Assembly (NCBI RefSeq): GCF_030813055.1
Contig: NZ_JAUSTW010000007.1
Coordinates: 124,001 to 188,000 of the forward strand
Length of the DNA: 64,000 nt
From: Neobacillus ginsengisoli
Lineage (GTDB): Bacteria; Bacillota; Bacilli; Bacillales_B; DSM-18226
Direction of reading: 5' to 3'
Below are positions 17,122-32,764 of this stretch, piece by piece (the first letter of the stretch is position 1; every line of letters begins with the position of its first letter). The notes beneath the pieces were generated by a model. It had not been told where the DNA came from, did not search any database, and worked only from the letters and a program-made list of their open reading frames with translations. The translations under genes were made by a program, and so were the position numbers.

Positions 17122-17997
17122 TTACTCCTCCCCTGTTTTTACGAACTTATTCTGTACAAAATAAAAGATAAGCGTAATACCCAAAATCACGTTTGCTATC
17201 GCAGAAGCATAACCAGGTTCATTATCAATAAACGCTTTCTGGTAAAGATATGTACTAAAGACTTGTGAAGAGTTACCTGGGCCACCACTCGTTAATACAT
17301 ATACTTCACTAAACACTAAGAATGATCCTGTTACTGTATAGATTAATAACACAAAGGTCATTTCTTTTACCTGAGGAACTGTAATATTGAAAAATGTCCG
17401 GATTTTCCCCGCCCCATCGATGGTCGCTGCTTCATATAATTCCCCTGGGATTTTTTGGACAGCCAATACATACATCATGACGGTATAACCAATACTTTGC
17501 CATTGGGAAACGGCAATAACAGCAAAAATAGCTGTTTTTGGATCCCCAAGCCATCCTTTTGCCAAATTGCCCAGGCCGAATAGTTTCAGAAAACTATTCA
17601 GTAACCCGACTTCCGGATTATAGATGAAACTAAAGAGGATCCCGATTACGGTCATGGAAATAAGAACCGGAATAAAAAAGGCTGTCCGGAATAATGTAGA
17701 AAATTTTCTGAAAATCTTATCTTCTAATATCGCTGCAATCACTAATCCAAGACCAACTTGAAGGATTACGGAGATACCTGCGTAAAGCAGATTGTTCTTT
17801 AGCACTGTGTAAAAGACGGGATCTTTAAAGAGGCGTACGTAATTATCTACTAAAACAAATTTTCTATTTAAAGTAAATGGATTCCATTCAAAAAATCCAT
17901 TTATTACATTTCGAGCTAATGGATAGTAAACAAATAAGGCAAGCATCATAAAGGCCGGTGCAATGTATAAAATTGGGACTACTCGTGATCTCTGCAT
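17122..17997 (-). CDS. Carbohydrate ABC transporter permease (MalF type), FrlN-like
   Basis: A 291-residue permease with six helices. The EAA loop reads IPGELYEAATIDGAGKIRTF, followed by NITVPQVK. The N-terminal LYIAPAFMMLALFVYYPLA is typical of MalF-like sugar permeases. It is separated from the binding-protein gene by a strong hairpin at 18017-18081. No ATP-binding subunit is encoded in the island, so a shared ATPase such as MsmX in B. subtilis is presumably used. Confidence 0.92.
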   Translation of the reverse strand: MQRSRVVPILYIAPAFMMLALFVYYPLARNVINGFFEWNPFTLNRKFVLVDNYVRLFKDPVFYTVLKNNLLYAGISVILQVGLGLVIAAILEDKIFRKFSTLFRTAFFIPVLISMTVIGILFSFIYNPEVGLLNSFLKLFGLGNLAKGWLGDPKTAIFAVIAVSQWQSIGYTVMMYVLAVQKIPGELYEAATIDGAGKIRTFFNITVPQVKEMTFVLLIYTVTGSFLVFSEVYVLTSGGPGNSSQVFSTYLYQKAFIDNEPGYASAIANVILGITLIFYFVQNKFVKTGEE

Positions 17998-18016
17998 CTA
18001 TACCACTCCCATCAAC

Positions 18017-18081
18017 ATCTATTAAAAATATGTCGGTTTAATAGGAACCAAGGATTCCGATAAACCGACACTTTAATAGAT
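18017..18081 (-). other. Strong two-part hairpin after the binding-protein gene
   Basis: An outer stem ATCTATTAAA/TTTAATAGAT, an internal loop, then TGTCGGTTTA/TAAACCGACA and an inner GGAA/TTCC make one long hairpin. On the minus strand TATTTTTAA follows the inner part. It probably reduces read-through or protects the upstream message, which would favour more binding protein than permease. Confidence 0.7.
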
Positions 18082-18093
18082 TTCATTTTTTCA

Positions 18094-19371
18094 CTATTGT
18101 TTCACTTGTTTCGCTGCATCCTGAACATTCTTCATAACTTGTTCCGGTGTCATGCCACCGCCAAGCATTGTTTGAATTCCATCGCCATAAGGTTTAAACA
18201 CTCGTGTGTCCAGCGCACTATCTGTCCAGATTAACATATCTTTTGAATCTTTAATTAACTGCATTGCTTTTACTTCATGATCCGTTGCAGTATTTGCATT
18301 CACCGCTCCATCAACCGTACTTGCTAAACCGGTATCCTTGATTAATTTCTCACCATTTATTTTAGAAGTCATAAACTTCAAGAACTCCACTGCTTCTTTA
18401 GGGTGGGCGGATTTCTTGTCAACCATAAATCCTTCAGGTGCACCGATTAAACCTTCCTGATCACCTTTAGCTCCATCAATGGTCGGTACTTTAAATGTAT
18501 CCCATTTAAACGTTGCGTCTTTCATAAAAGTAATTTCCATTGTTTCAAGGAAAGTTATTGCTGCTTTTCCACCAAGGAATAGGTTTCTCGCTTCATCATG
18601 CGCAATCGCATTTGGATTATCATTAAAGTAAGGTCTTAATTCATTCAACTTCTTTAATGCCTCAACATATCCAGAGTCGGAAAACTGTGCTCCCTGATAG
18701 CTTAAATCTTTAGCTAAAACTTCCTTCGGTACCATTCTCTGATTCAATGCAGTTACATAGTGAGCAGCTGCCCAAGGCGCTTTATTCCCTAAAATAATAG
18801 GAGTCGTTCCACTCTTTTTAATTGTTGCAAGTACGTTAAGAAACTCATCCCATGTTGTTGGTACTTTTAAATTTAACTTATCAAAGATATCTTTGTTGTA
18901 GAAAAACAACTTACTGTCCGTAAAAAGTGGAACTCCGTAGACTTTGCCGTCGTTACTAAATTGATTCACCTGTGATTTGATTAATTGGCCGGACCAATTA
19001 GGGTCAGCCTGGAAGTATTTAGTAAGATCTAACGCTACACCATCTCTAATAAACTTTTGACCATATTCTCCGACCCAGCTAAAGAAAACATCCGGTGGAG
19101 TAGCACTGCCAAGAAGAACATTAGCTTTTTGTTTATAATCATCGTTTAACGCTGTAACCTCTTGGATATTAATGTTAGGGTGTTGCTTTTCAAAATCTGC
19201 AATTACACTTTTAAAATAAGACTTATATGGCTCATTTGGCCAACGGTAAAAAAATGTAAGATTTATCTTTCCGTTTTCTGATTTTGAATTTGTGCTCTGT
19301 GAAGAACATCCGGCTAATAATAATGATATTACCAAAAAGATTCCAACTGCAACATTAAGCCAACGTTTCAT
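18094..19371 (-). CDS. ABC transporter sugar-binding lipoprotein, FrlO-like
   Basis: An extracytoplasmic solute-binding protein of family 1, about 425 residues. The lipoprotein signal is MKRWLNVAVGIFLVISLL followed by the lipobox LLAGC, so the mature protein begins at a lipidated cysteine. The body shows the family pattern INLTFFYRWPNEPYK and DVFFSWVGEYGQKF. An ATG at 19377 is too close to GGAGGT; the ATG at 19371 is seven bases away. It is the first gene of the transporter unit, with its promoter near 19516-19544. Binding of fructosamines is inferred from its neighbours. Confidence 0.9.
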   Translation of the reverse strand: MKRWLNVAVGIFLVISLLLAGCSSQSTNSKSENGKINLTFFYRWPNEPYKSYFKSVIADFEKQHPNINIQEVTALNDDYKQKANVLLGSATPPDVFFSWVGEYGQKFIRDGVALDLTKYFQADPNWSGQLIKSQVNQFSNDGKVYGVPLFTDSKLFFYNKDIFDKLNLKVPTTWDEFLNVLATIKKSGTTPIILGNKAPWAAAHYVTALNQRMVPKEVLAKDLSYQGAQFSDSGYVEALKKLNELRPYFNDNPNAIAHDEARNLFLGGKAAITFLETMEITFMKDATFKWDTFKVPTIDGAKGDQEGLIGAPEGFMVDKKSAHPKEAVEFLKFMTSKINGEKLIKDTGLASTVDGAVNANTATDHEVKAMQLIKDSKDMLIWTDSALDTRVFKPYGDGIQTMLGGGMTPEQVMKNVQDAAKQVKQ

Positions 19372-19412
19372 ACACATACCTCCAACTTAATTTTTAAATA
19401 ACAGAATCCCTT

Positions 19413-19426
19413 TTAAACCGCTTTCA
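19413..19426 (-). promoter_or_regulatory. Candidate CcpA (cre) site downstream of the transporter promoter
   Basis: The minus strand reads TGAAAGCGGTTTAA, close to the cre consensus TGWNANCGNTNWCA and failing only near the last two positions. It lies between the promoter and the start codon, where CcpA acts as a roadblock. Catabolite repression of this alternative carbon source would be expected. Confidence 0.45.
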
Positions 19427-19502
19427 TTCTAAAATATGAGTCTCGGAAACCCCTATGCAGCCTTCCCCCTATCATCTATTCTGCTATTTGTAATTACTTG
19501 TT

Positions 19503-19544
19503 GTATTATAATATATTATTACATGTTATAACGTTTGCCGTCAA
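19503..19544 (-). promoter_or_regulatory. Promoter and operator-like repeats of the ABC transporter unit
   Basis: On the minus strand TTGACG (19539-19544) is 17 bases from TAATAA (19516-19521). The spacer and downstream bases contain GTTATAACATG and TATTATAATAC, similar to the other two island promoters. The remaining gap up to atpC (19545-19768) is AT-rich; I see nothing else in it. Confidence 0.65.
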
Positions 19545-19768
19545 TATCAAAATAGGGTGAACTTTCAAACAATTTAATATAAATTTTAAGAGTGTTTTTT
19601 TTCTAGCATTTATCTTTACTTTTTTGCAGATCAAATAGAAGTTCAGTATATCAAAATAGTTCTTTATAAGATATAAATACCACAATTTCAATATATTTAA
19701 TAGTGATAACATTATTATTATTATAACTTTTCACACATTTTGAAAATCAAGGTACTTTTAAAAAAATA

Positions 19769-19807
19769 CAAAAAACCCCTCCCGGCCCAAAGGCCAAGAG
19801 GGGTTTA
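19769..19807 (-). terminator. Terminator of the atp operon
   Basis: On the minus strand AACCCCTC-TTGGCC-TTTG-GGCCGG-GAGGGGTT is followed by TTTT. It is a long, nearly perfect hairpin ten bases past the atpC stop. Confidence 0.92.
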
Positions 19808-19816
19808 ACATATATA

Positions 19817-20227
<411 letters not shown>

Positions 20228-20245
20228 TTACCCTCCTGGCAGGTT

Positions 20246-21658
<1,413 letters not shown>

Positions 21659-21818
21659 TCACTTACTCCTTTGGATTCAAACCCCTTTTTTTAAAAGGAA
21701 CCTTTTGAATCGCACTTTACTCATATCCGTCCATATACATATTTTGAGATGAGCCACTCATTACCAAATGCTAAACCTATCAGAAACCCTACACAGGGTT
21801 CATTTTTTAAAAAATATC

Positions 21819-22682
<864 letters not shown>

Positions 22683-22761
22683 TCACCACCCTCATTCAAA
22701 GAATGTTTGGCTTAAAAGCACCGACTGGCGGTGCTTTTGCCGTTCCATTGTCAGACCCTAC

Positions 22762-25379
<2,618 letters not shown>

Positions 25380-25405
25380 TTAAGCGTCGGTAAGACATAA
25401 ATGAA

Positions 25406-25436
25406 TGGCGAAGGTTTTAAACACGCCTCTTCGCCA
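25406..25436 (-). other. Hairpin between atpE and atpF
   Basis: TGGCGAAG and CTTCGCCA form an 8-base stem around a 15-base loop, 20 bases beyond the atpE stop. No T run follows, so it is more likely an RNA-stability element than a terminator. Subunit c is needed in about ten copies per enzyme. Confidence 0.55.
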
Positions 25437-25455
25437 CTTCGTTTTTTCGCTAATT

Positions 25456-25701
<246 letters not shown>

Positions 25702-25731
25702 TCATTGTTTATTTTTTGTTGCATAAATATA

Positions 25732-26451
<720 letters not shown>

Positions 26452-26467
26452 TCACCTCGCTTCCCAT

Positions 26468-26842
26468 TCATTTATGAACATGCAATGCATGATAAAAATA
26501 ATCTATCATAATGACAATATAGGATGTCATTAGTCCCAAAACAACGTAAATAATTTGGAAATATTGCGGGTATCTTAATGCGATAATTACAGCAATCGCT
26601 GCGGTTGCCATCCTTTGGAGCGATCCGAGTGACCGAACCTTTTTCCCTTTGGCAATCGCTTTGTCAAAGCTTTCTGTCTTTCTTACCAGCATCCATAGAT
26701 TCAGGAAGCTAAAGCAAGTTCCGAGAATCAATCCTAAAAAGATTGTCTTGTAAGAAGTGAATCCCCAGCCAAGAACATAAAACGACAACAAGTAAAAGAT
26801 CCATTTCCGCTGCCTGTTGTACATCACTCTAAATTCCGGCAT
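26468..26842 (-). CDS. atpI: ATP synthase subunit I
   Basis: A 124-residue small membrane protein with four predicted helices, in the position of atpI before atpB. AtpI proteins assist c-ring assembly or magnesium uptake in some bacteria. The family is weakly conserved, and I rely on the topology and place. Confidence 0.85.
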   Translation of the reverse strand: MPEFRVMYNRQRKWIFYLLSFYVLGWGFTSYKTIFLGLILGTCFSFLNLWMLVRKTESFDKAIAKGKKVRSLGSLQRMATAAIAVIIALRYPQYFQIIYVVLGLMTSYIVIMIDYFYHALHVHK

Positions 26843-26848
26843 AGTTAT

Positions 26849-27070
26849 CTAATCTCCTGAATAGAAATGGCGGATTGATAGAAGCATGGAATAGGTCCCT
26901 GCCGCTAATCCGATTAGCAATCCGATTATTAAGAAAATTGGCTCGGTACCCCAATGTCGATCCAGCCATCTGCCTAAAAAAACACCTATAAGAATGGAAC
27001 CGACTAACTGGGAGACAATTGCGGACATCAAAGCCATTGCTTTAAATGGGTTGCGGTTTTTTTGATGCAT
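26849..27070 (-). CDS. AtpZ/AtpI-family small membrane protein
   Basis: A 73-residue protein with two helices: SQLVGSILIGVFLGRWLDRH and IFLIIGLLIGLAAGTY. The GxxLGxxLD-type motif is typical of the AtpZ/AtpI family, which often heads atp operons. It is the first gene of this operon, and atpI follows after six bases. Confidence 0.85.
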   Translation of the reverse strand: MHQKNRNPFKAMALMSAIVSQLVGSILIGVFLGRWLDRHWGTEPIFLIIGLLIGLAAGTYSMLLSIRHFYSGD

Positions 27071-27129
27071 ATTATCGCATCCTCACTATAAGAGAATGAG
27101 AGCCGGGCAAGTGGTAAATGATATAGTAG

Positions 27130-27146
27130 ATTAACACTGTGTTAAT
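27130..27146. promoter_or_regulatory. Perfect palindrome in the atp operon leader
   Basis: ATTAACAC-T-GTGTTAAT is a perfect 17-base dyad between the atp promoter and the first start codon. The one-base centre excludes an RNA hairpin, so a dimeric DNA-binding protein is the likely reader. It does not match the Rex, Fnr or cre consensus. Confidence 0.5.
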
Positions 27147-27190
27147 ACAACAAACCTATGTGAAAACCCTATCATTTTATACCCTTTGTT

Positions 27191-27219
27191 AGCATACAAT
27201 AGGGACTTGTCAATGTCAA
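27191..27219 (-). promoter_or_regulatory. Sigma-A promoter of the atp operon
   Basis: On the minus strand TTGACA (27214-27219) is 17 bases from TATGCT (27191-27196). A second TTGACA directly follows at 27208-27213 and could serve an alternative -10, TAACAA. The rest of the gap between the protease gene and the operon (27220-27414) shows nothing further. Confidence 0.65.
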
Positions 27220-27414
27220 TGCATTTACGTGAAATATTCCACAAACAATTCCCAGTTTTTCATTATATCGGTATAGTATTTTTCATGGCTTTTCAAGCCT
27301 CGTTTGCACTGCATTTTCCCCCTTTGCCGCTCCATCATAATACCAATATATGAAAAGGCTTTCACTGGAAAATATCTGTCCCTCCGAGCACCCCTCAATC
27401 AGCTAAGTAATAGA

Positions 27415-27441
27415 AAAAGGGCGGCCGTTCCGCCCTTTTTA
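27415..27441 (-). terminator. Terminator of the subtilase gene
   Basis: AAAGGGCGG-AACGG-CCGCCCTTT with T and A runs on the two sides begins on the subtilase stop codon. It is symmetrical and could work in both directions. Confidence 0.88.
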
Positions 27442-29673
27442 CTCCGTCTTTTTCACAATCGTTATCATCGTTTCAATAAAGTCCTCCTGATTGGCCTTTT
27501 TGGCGAACACTTTCGCCAGATAGGTTCCTTCGGCAGGAAGCTGCTCTACAGGGATATCCTTCTTAATCAGCCCCTTCTTCAGATTCCGTCCCGTATCTAA
27601 AAATCCGACAAAGCGGTAATCCCCGGGGTTAAATAAAGCAATTCCAAATTCCTCGGCACCGCCCGGCAAATATACCTCATAGTGATATTGGTCCGGCTTA
27701 TCCCCTTCACCGAAGTCAAAGCCCATTACCCGCGGGTAATCCGGCTCCTCGAGCACATAAATGTACGGGATGCGGATTTCATTGGCGCCCGCATGCAAAC
27801 TCAGATAACCGTCCTGTATTTTCCCTTTAAAAACCATCGGCTCAACTTTGAGCTCAATGGTAATATCACGAGCTTGTTTTGGCGCTAACGTAAACATCAG
27901 CGGGAATCTCCACTCAAGTCCGTCGACATGCTCAGGAACAGCAAACGAATACCTGAGCTGTTGGTTAGACACATTACCAACATGCAAATTAACTTTGTGC
28001 ACCGCCCGCTGATCACCAAAAGCAAATTTGCCGAACTTAATCGAACTCGGAGTTACGAGCGATTCCGCTTTGACGGCATCGTCCACCTGGAGTCTTCCCG
28101 CCCCTTGTTCATAGGTCCGGTAGTAGATTGGAACCTGCCCCGGTACCCCGGTGTTTTTCACCAGCGGCTTTGCCGTATTCATCAGCGCCGCCTTGATTTC
28201 GGCCGGCGTCCAATCTGGATGGGCCTGTTTAATTAATGCGCAGGCTCCTGCAACATGCGGTGCGGCCATGCTTGTTCCTTGCAGCGAAAGATATCCGCCG
28301 GGGACCGTCGAGTTAATCGCTACTCCCGGCGCGACAATGTCCGGCTTGATCTCCCACGTCCCCGTCACTGGCCCCCGGGAACTAAACTCGGCCAGCCGAT
28401 CTTTTTCTTCTATTATATTTAACCTAGCCGAGAGACGTTTGTTTTTCATTTCTTTTGATAAAATATCTCCGTCATGCTTTGAGAGCGAACCCACGGGTAT
28501 GCTACTCGGAGTTTCCAAATTCCCAATAAAGCTCCCGCTCATATTATTATAAATGATGACCGCTTTTGCCCCCGCAGCAATCGCATTTTGAGCCTTAGCG
28601 GTAAACGTTAATCGCCCCCGCTTGATGAGCACCATTTTGCCCTGAACATTTTTCAACTCCTCTTTCATTCCGATGCCGCCATCGACGATTTCAACGGAGC
28701 GGTCCAGCGCCCATTTTTCCGAGCCCTCCATCGGTTGAAGCTTAAATCTATCCCGCATTCCTTCTATTAATAAATAGGGTATCTCCATTGTCGGTGTCGA
28801 GGCCCCGACAGAGATGGCCTTAGAGGCTGTACCCGGTGAGCCAACCGTCCAGACATTCGGCCCGGAATTGCCCGATGCCGCTACAGCCGTGATGCCTTTG
28901 TCGACCGCGCGGTTCAACGCAAGGCTAATCGGCAGGTCAGGTCCGTTAATATCATTTCCAAGTGAGAGATTGACGATGTCCACTTTATCTTTTATCGCCT
29001 GCTCAATCGCCGCCAGCACCTGCTCTGTTGTTCCGCCGCCGCCGGGACCGAGGGCACGGTAGGCAATAATCTTCGCTTCCGGGGCGACGCCTTGTATTTT
29101 CCCGTTGCCCGCAATAATCCCCGCCACATGGGTGCCATGCAGGGTTGCTTTTCCGATGGCGCGCGTTTCCATCGGGTCATTATCACCATCGACCAGGTCA
29201 TGGCCGCCCGCATAGTTCCGTCTTAAATCGGGATGAGTATAGTCCACCCCCGTATCGATGACGCCGACCGTCACTCCTTTTCCTGTCAGCCGCTCATTCT
29301 TTTTGTCAAAAAGCTTCCGGACCTCTTCCCCGCCAATAATTTTTACCCCTTCTTCCGTTTCCGCCCTATATTCGGCAACTGGAGAAATCGTCAAAATTTG
29401 TTTGTGGTGCAGCGCGAGTCTGGCGATCGAGTCCTGCGTTCCTTTAACCGAAAAGCCGTAAATCGCTTCTTGGAAAATGTGGCGCAGTTGGATGTCTTTA
29501 TAGGGTGCTAAAAACTGTCTGATTTCCTGTTCTGATTTCGGGTTGTCGAGTACAACAATTGCAATTGTTTCCTGTACGTCTTTTGGAATGGGCGGGGGTG
29601 TTAGTGTGTGGGCATAGGTTGGTGATTGGACGGAAAGGACTAGTACGAATAGAAGCAGGATTAGGTTTTTCAT
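27439..29673 (-). CDS. Secreted subtilisin-like serine protease, Vpr-like
   Basis: A 744-residue S8 family peptidase. Residues 1-21 are a signal peptide ending near TYA. Residues about 35-105 are the I9 propeptide. The catalytic triad is D140 in VIDTGVDYTHPDL, H182 in HGTHVAGI, and S468 in GTSMAAPHVAG, with the oxyanion asparagine N269 in ASGNSGP. A protease-associated (PA) domain is inserted around residues 320-410, as in Vpr. The C-terminal 200 residues are beta-rich and may be processed. It sits alone between upp and atp, with its own terminator. A role in extracellular protein degradation is inferred. Confidence 0.93.
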   Translation of the reverse strand: MKNLILLLFVLVLSVQSPTYAHTLTPPPIPKDVQETIAIVVLDNPKSEQEIRQFLAPYKDIQLRHIFQEAIYGFSVKGTQDSIARLALHHKQILTISPVAEYRAETEEGVKIIGGEEVRKLFDKKNERLTGKGVTVGVIDTGVDYTHPDLRRNYAGGHDLVDGDNDPMETRAIGKATLHGTHVAGIIAGNGKIQGVAPEAKIIAYRALGPGGGGTTEQVLAAIEQAIKDKVDIVNLSLGNDINGPDLPISLALNRAVDKGITAVAASGNSGPNVWTVGSPGTASKAISVGASTPTMEIPYLLIEGMRDRFKLQPMEGSEKWALDRSVEIVDGGIGMKEELKNVQGKMVLIKRGRLTFTAKAQNAIAAGAKAVIIYNNMSGSFIGNLETPSSIPVGSLSKHDGDILSKEMKNKRLSARLNIIEEKDRLAEFSSRGPVTGTWEIKPDIVAPGVAINSTVPGGYLSLQGTSMAAPHVAGACALIKQAHPDWTPAEIKAALMNTAKPLVKNTGVPGQVPIYYRTYEQGAGRLQVDDAVKAESLVTPSSIKFGKFAFGDQRAVHKVNLHVGNVSNQQLRYSFAVPEHVDGLEWRFPLMFTLAPKQARDITIELKVEPMVFKGKIQDGYLSLHAGANEIRIPYIYVLEEPDYPRVMGFDFGEGDKPDQYHYEVYLPGGAEEFGIALFNPGDYRFVGFLDTGRNLKKGLIKKDIPVEQLPAEGTYLAKVFAKKANQEDFIETMITIVKKTE

Positions 29674-29842
29674 GTGGTAAATTCCCCTTTTTGGATATCG
29701 TTTTCATCTACCGGGGAAAGTATGCAGTTTTTGGGCGATTAAATGTTTGGATAAAATTGTTGCTTTCAATAGCCTGGGAAATTGTGATTTTTGCTGAATT
29801 CATGGAATCAAAGCAAAAGTTTGCGGAATTCACGCCTCAAAT

Positions 29843-29877
29843 CAAAAAAAGCCAAGCGGACCTGGTCCACTCGGCAA
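29843..29877 (-). terminator. Terminator of upp
   Basis: On the minus strand GCCGAGTGGACC-AG-GTCCGCTTGGC is followed by seven T, just past the upp stop. Confidence 0.92.
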
Positions 29878-29882
29878 ATTTT

Positions 29883-30551
<669 letters not shown>

Positions 30552-30633
30552 CTAATTTTACAGAAAAAAGAGGCAATGAGCAACTACGACTCCAATCTCG
30601 ATAACTAGTAAAAATTTTTTGAAAATAGCACGC

Positions 30634-30669
30634 AAAAAAATCGGCCTTCTTTTATCAAGAGGCCGATTT
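30634..30669 (-). terminator. Terminator of glyA
   Basis: On the minus strand AAATCGGCCTCTT and AAGAAGGCCGATTT form a hairpin followed by a T run, a few bases after the glyA stop. Confidence 0.92.
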
Positions 30670-30677
30670 CAGAGAGA

Positions 30678-31919
30678 TTAATATTCAGGATAAAGCGTAA
30701 ATTTGTTTGTTAACGCTTCGACGCGTTCGCTTGCTTCCTTAAGCTTTGCTTCATCTTCATGATTTTTTAATGTAAAAGCGATGATGGAGGCGATTTCGTC
30801 CATGTCCTCCAAACCGAAGCCGCGGCTTGTTACAGCAGCTGTTCCGATACGGATACCGCTTGTTACGAATGGGCTTTGCGGATCAAACGGGATCGTGTTT
30901 TTATTAACCGTAATCCCAATCTCATCAAGAACCTTTTCAGCTACTTTACCCGTTAAGCCGAGGTTTTGTACATCCACTAACAATAGGTGGTTGTCAGTTC
31001 CGCCGGATACAAGATTAATTCCTTCGTTTTGAAGTGCTTCGGCAAGACGTTTTGCATTGCTAACAATGTTTCCTGCATATTCTTTAAAGCTGTCCTGAAG
31101 TGCTTCGCCAAAAGCAACGGCTTTCGCTGCAATAACGTGCATCAGCGGACCGCCTTGAATCCCAGGGAAAATTGATTTGTCAATTTTCTTTCCAAACTCT
31201 TCACGGCATAGGATCATCCCGCCGCGAGGGCCGCGCAATGTTTTATGTGTAGTTGTCGTCACAAAATCTGCATACGGCACCGGATTTTGGTGCAAGCCTG
31301 CAGCAACGAGACCGGCAATGTGTGCCATATCGACCATGAGGTAAGCGCCTACTTCATCAGCGATTTCGCGGAATTTTTTAAAATCAATTTCGCGCGGGTA
31401 CGCACTTGCACCGGCAACAATTAGCTTTGGCTTATGCTCAAGAGCTTTTGCACGAACATCATCATAGTTAATACGTTGAGTGGTTTCATCCACACCGTAT
31501 TCAACAAATTTATATTGAATACCGCTAAAGTTTACAGGGCTGCCGTGTGTTAAGTGGCCGCCGTGAGATAAATTCATACCAAGCACTGTGTCACCATGTT
31601 CAAGAATGGTGAAGTAAACAGCCATATTGGCTTGTGCTCCGGAGTGCGGCTGAACGTTGATATATTCCGCACCGAAAATCTTTTTCGCACGGTCGCGAGC
31701 CAAGTCTTCCACAACGTCTACGTATTCGCAGCCGCCATAATAACGGCGTCCCGGATACCCTTCCGCATACTTATTTGTTAAAACGGATCCTTGAGCTTCC
31801 ATTACTGCTTCACTGACAAAGTTTTCTGAGGCAATTAGTTCAATTTTTCCGCGTTGACGGCCTAATTCCTGTTGAATTGCTTGAAATACCTGCTCATCCT
31901 GCTGTGACAAATGCTTCAT
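30678..31919 (-). CDS. glyA: Serine hydroxymethyltransferase
   Basis: A 413-residue PLP enzyme interconverting serine and glycine with tetrahydrofolate. The PLP lysine lies in [15 protein letters not shown], and substrate-pocket motifs are [13 protein letters not shown] and [10 protein letters not shown]. The frame is open to 31958, but GAGGAGG lies seven bases before the ATG at 31919 ([10 protein letters not shown]), which matches the family start. A candidate extended -10 (TGCTAAAAT) lies around 31980-31988. Confidence 0.97.
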   Translation of the reverse strand: MKHLSQQDEQVFQAIQQELGRQRGKIELIASENFVSEAVMEAQGSVLTNKYAEGYPGRRYYGGCEYVDVVEDLARDRAKKIFGAEYINVQPHSGAQANMAVYFTILEHGDTVLGMNLSHGGHLTHGSPVNFSGIQYKFVEYGVDETTQRINYDDVRAKALEHKPKLIVAGASAYPREIDFKKFREIADEVGAYLMVDMAHIAGLVAAGLHQNPVPYADFVTTTTHKTLRGPRGGMILCREEFGKKIDKSIFPGIQGGPLMHVIAAKAVAFGEALQDSFKEYAGNIVSNAKRLAEALQNEGINLVSGGTDNHLLLVDVQNLGLTGKVAEKVLDEIGITVNKNTIPFDPQSPFVTSGIRIGTAAVTSRGFGLEDMDEIASIIAFTLKNHEDEAKLKEASERVEALTNKFTLYPEY

Positions 31920-32131
31920 GTTTATCCTCCTCTGGCTTGTATATATCGAAAGACACATTATTTCGAAAAATTCATTTTCATTTTAGCACGAATCTTACTT
32001 AAATTGAAAGAGAAAGATTTTTCGGATTTACCGCGATTAACAACAGCAATTACCACGATATTAAGCAAATGGACCAATTTTTCACGAATGAATCCGCTAT
32101 CACTGGCTTAAACTTTCGTGTTTTTTATTTT

Positions 32132-32159
32132 AAAGAGGCGGGAATTATCCCGCCGCTTT
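32132..32159 (-). terminator. Terminator of the rpiB-ywlG unit
   Basis: On the minus strand GGCGGGA-TAAT-TCCCGCC, extended by AAAG/CTTT, is followed by a T/A-rich tail, 25 bases past the ywlG stop. Confidence 0.75.
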
Positions 32160-32183
32160 GCTGCATTAATGTAACAATCACGC

Positions 32184-32750
32184 CTAGCTGCAGCTTGAAT
32201 TTGCCTCATTTCGTTCGTAGACAGCTCTCACGCCGCCGATTAATTTCGGCCTGGTATTGGCCAAGGTGACATGAGCATGTCCGATGCTTTTTTGCTTAAC
32301 GCGAACCGGAACAGCCACATGTTTTAGATGCATGCCCATTAGCGTGTTGCCAATATCGATCCCCGCATCCGCCTTCACAAACTCAACAACAACGGCAGCT
32401 TCCATTTCACCGAAGGCATAGGTGGCCATCGCCCCGCCCGCTGTCCGAACCGGAACGACCGAAACCTCATCCAAGCCCCTGCGCTCAGCGACAGCACTCT
32501 CCACCACAAGTGCCCGATTTAAATGCTCGCAGCATTGGAACGCCAGCTCGATACCTGTTTCGCTTTGAAGCTTTTTCAGCCCGCGGAAAATCATTTCCGC
32601 CACATCAAGCGTACCCGCTGTGCCAATTCGCTCGCCGATGACCTCGCTTGTGCTGCAGCCGACGACCAACAGCTGCCCGGGCTTGAACGAAACCTGTTCT
32701 TTATACTCTGCCAGAATCGCATTCAGTTCATTTTCCCATTCGTGAATCAT
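32184..32750 (-). CDS. ywlG: UPF0340/TIGR01440 family protein YwlG
   Basis: A 188-residue protein matching Ywl[21 protein letters not shown] near residue 25, [20 protein letters not shown], and [13 protein letters not shown] at the end. Its biochemical function is not known to me. It sits 14 bases after rpiB and before glyA, as in B. subtilis. Confidence 0.93.
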   Translation of the reverse strand: MIHEWENELNAILAEYKEQVSFKPGQLLVVGCSTSEVIGERIGTAGTLDVAEMIFRGLKKLQSETGIELAFQCCEHLNRALVVESAVAERRGLDEVSVVPVRTAGGAMATYAFGEMEAAVVVEFVKADAGIDIGNTLMGMHLKHVAVPVRVKQKSIGHAHVTLANTRPKLIGGVRAVYERNEANSSCS

Positions 32751-32764
32751 AAGCTTCTTCCCTT

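Noticed and set aside
31920..32183. PurBox-like sites before glyA
   Set aside because: CCGAAAAAT and CATTCGTG resemble PurR half sites, but they are neither close to consensus nor correctly spaced.
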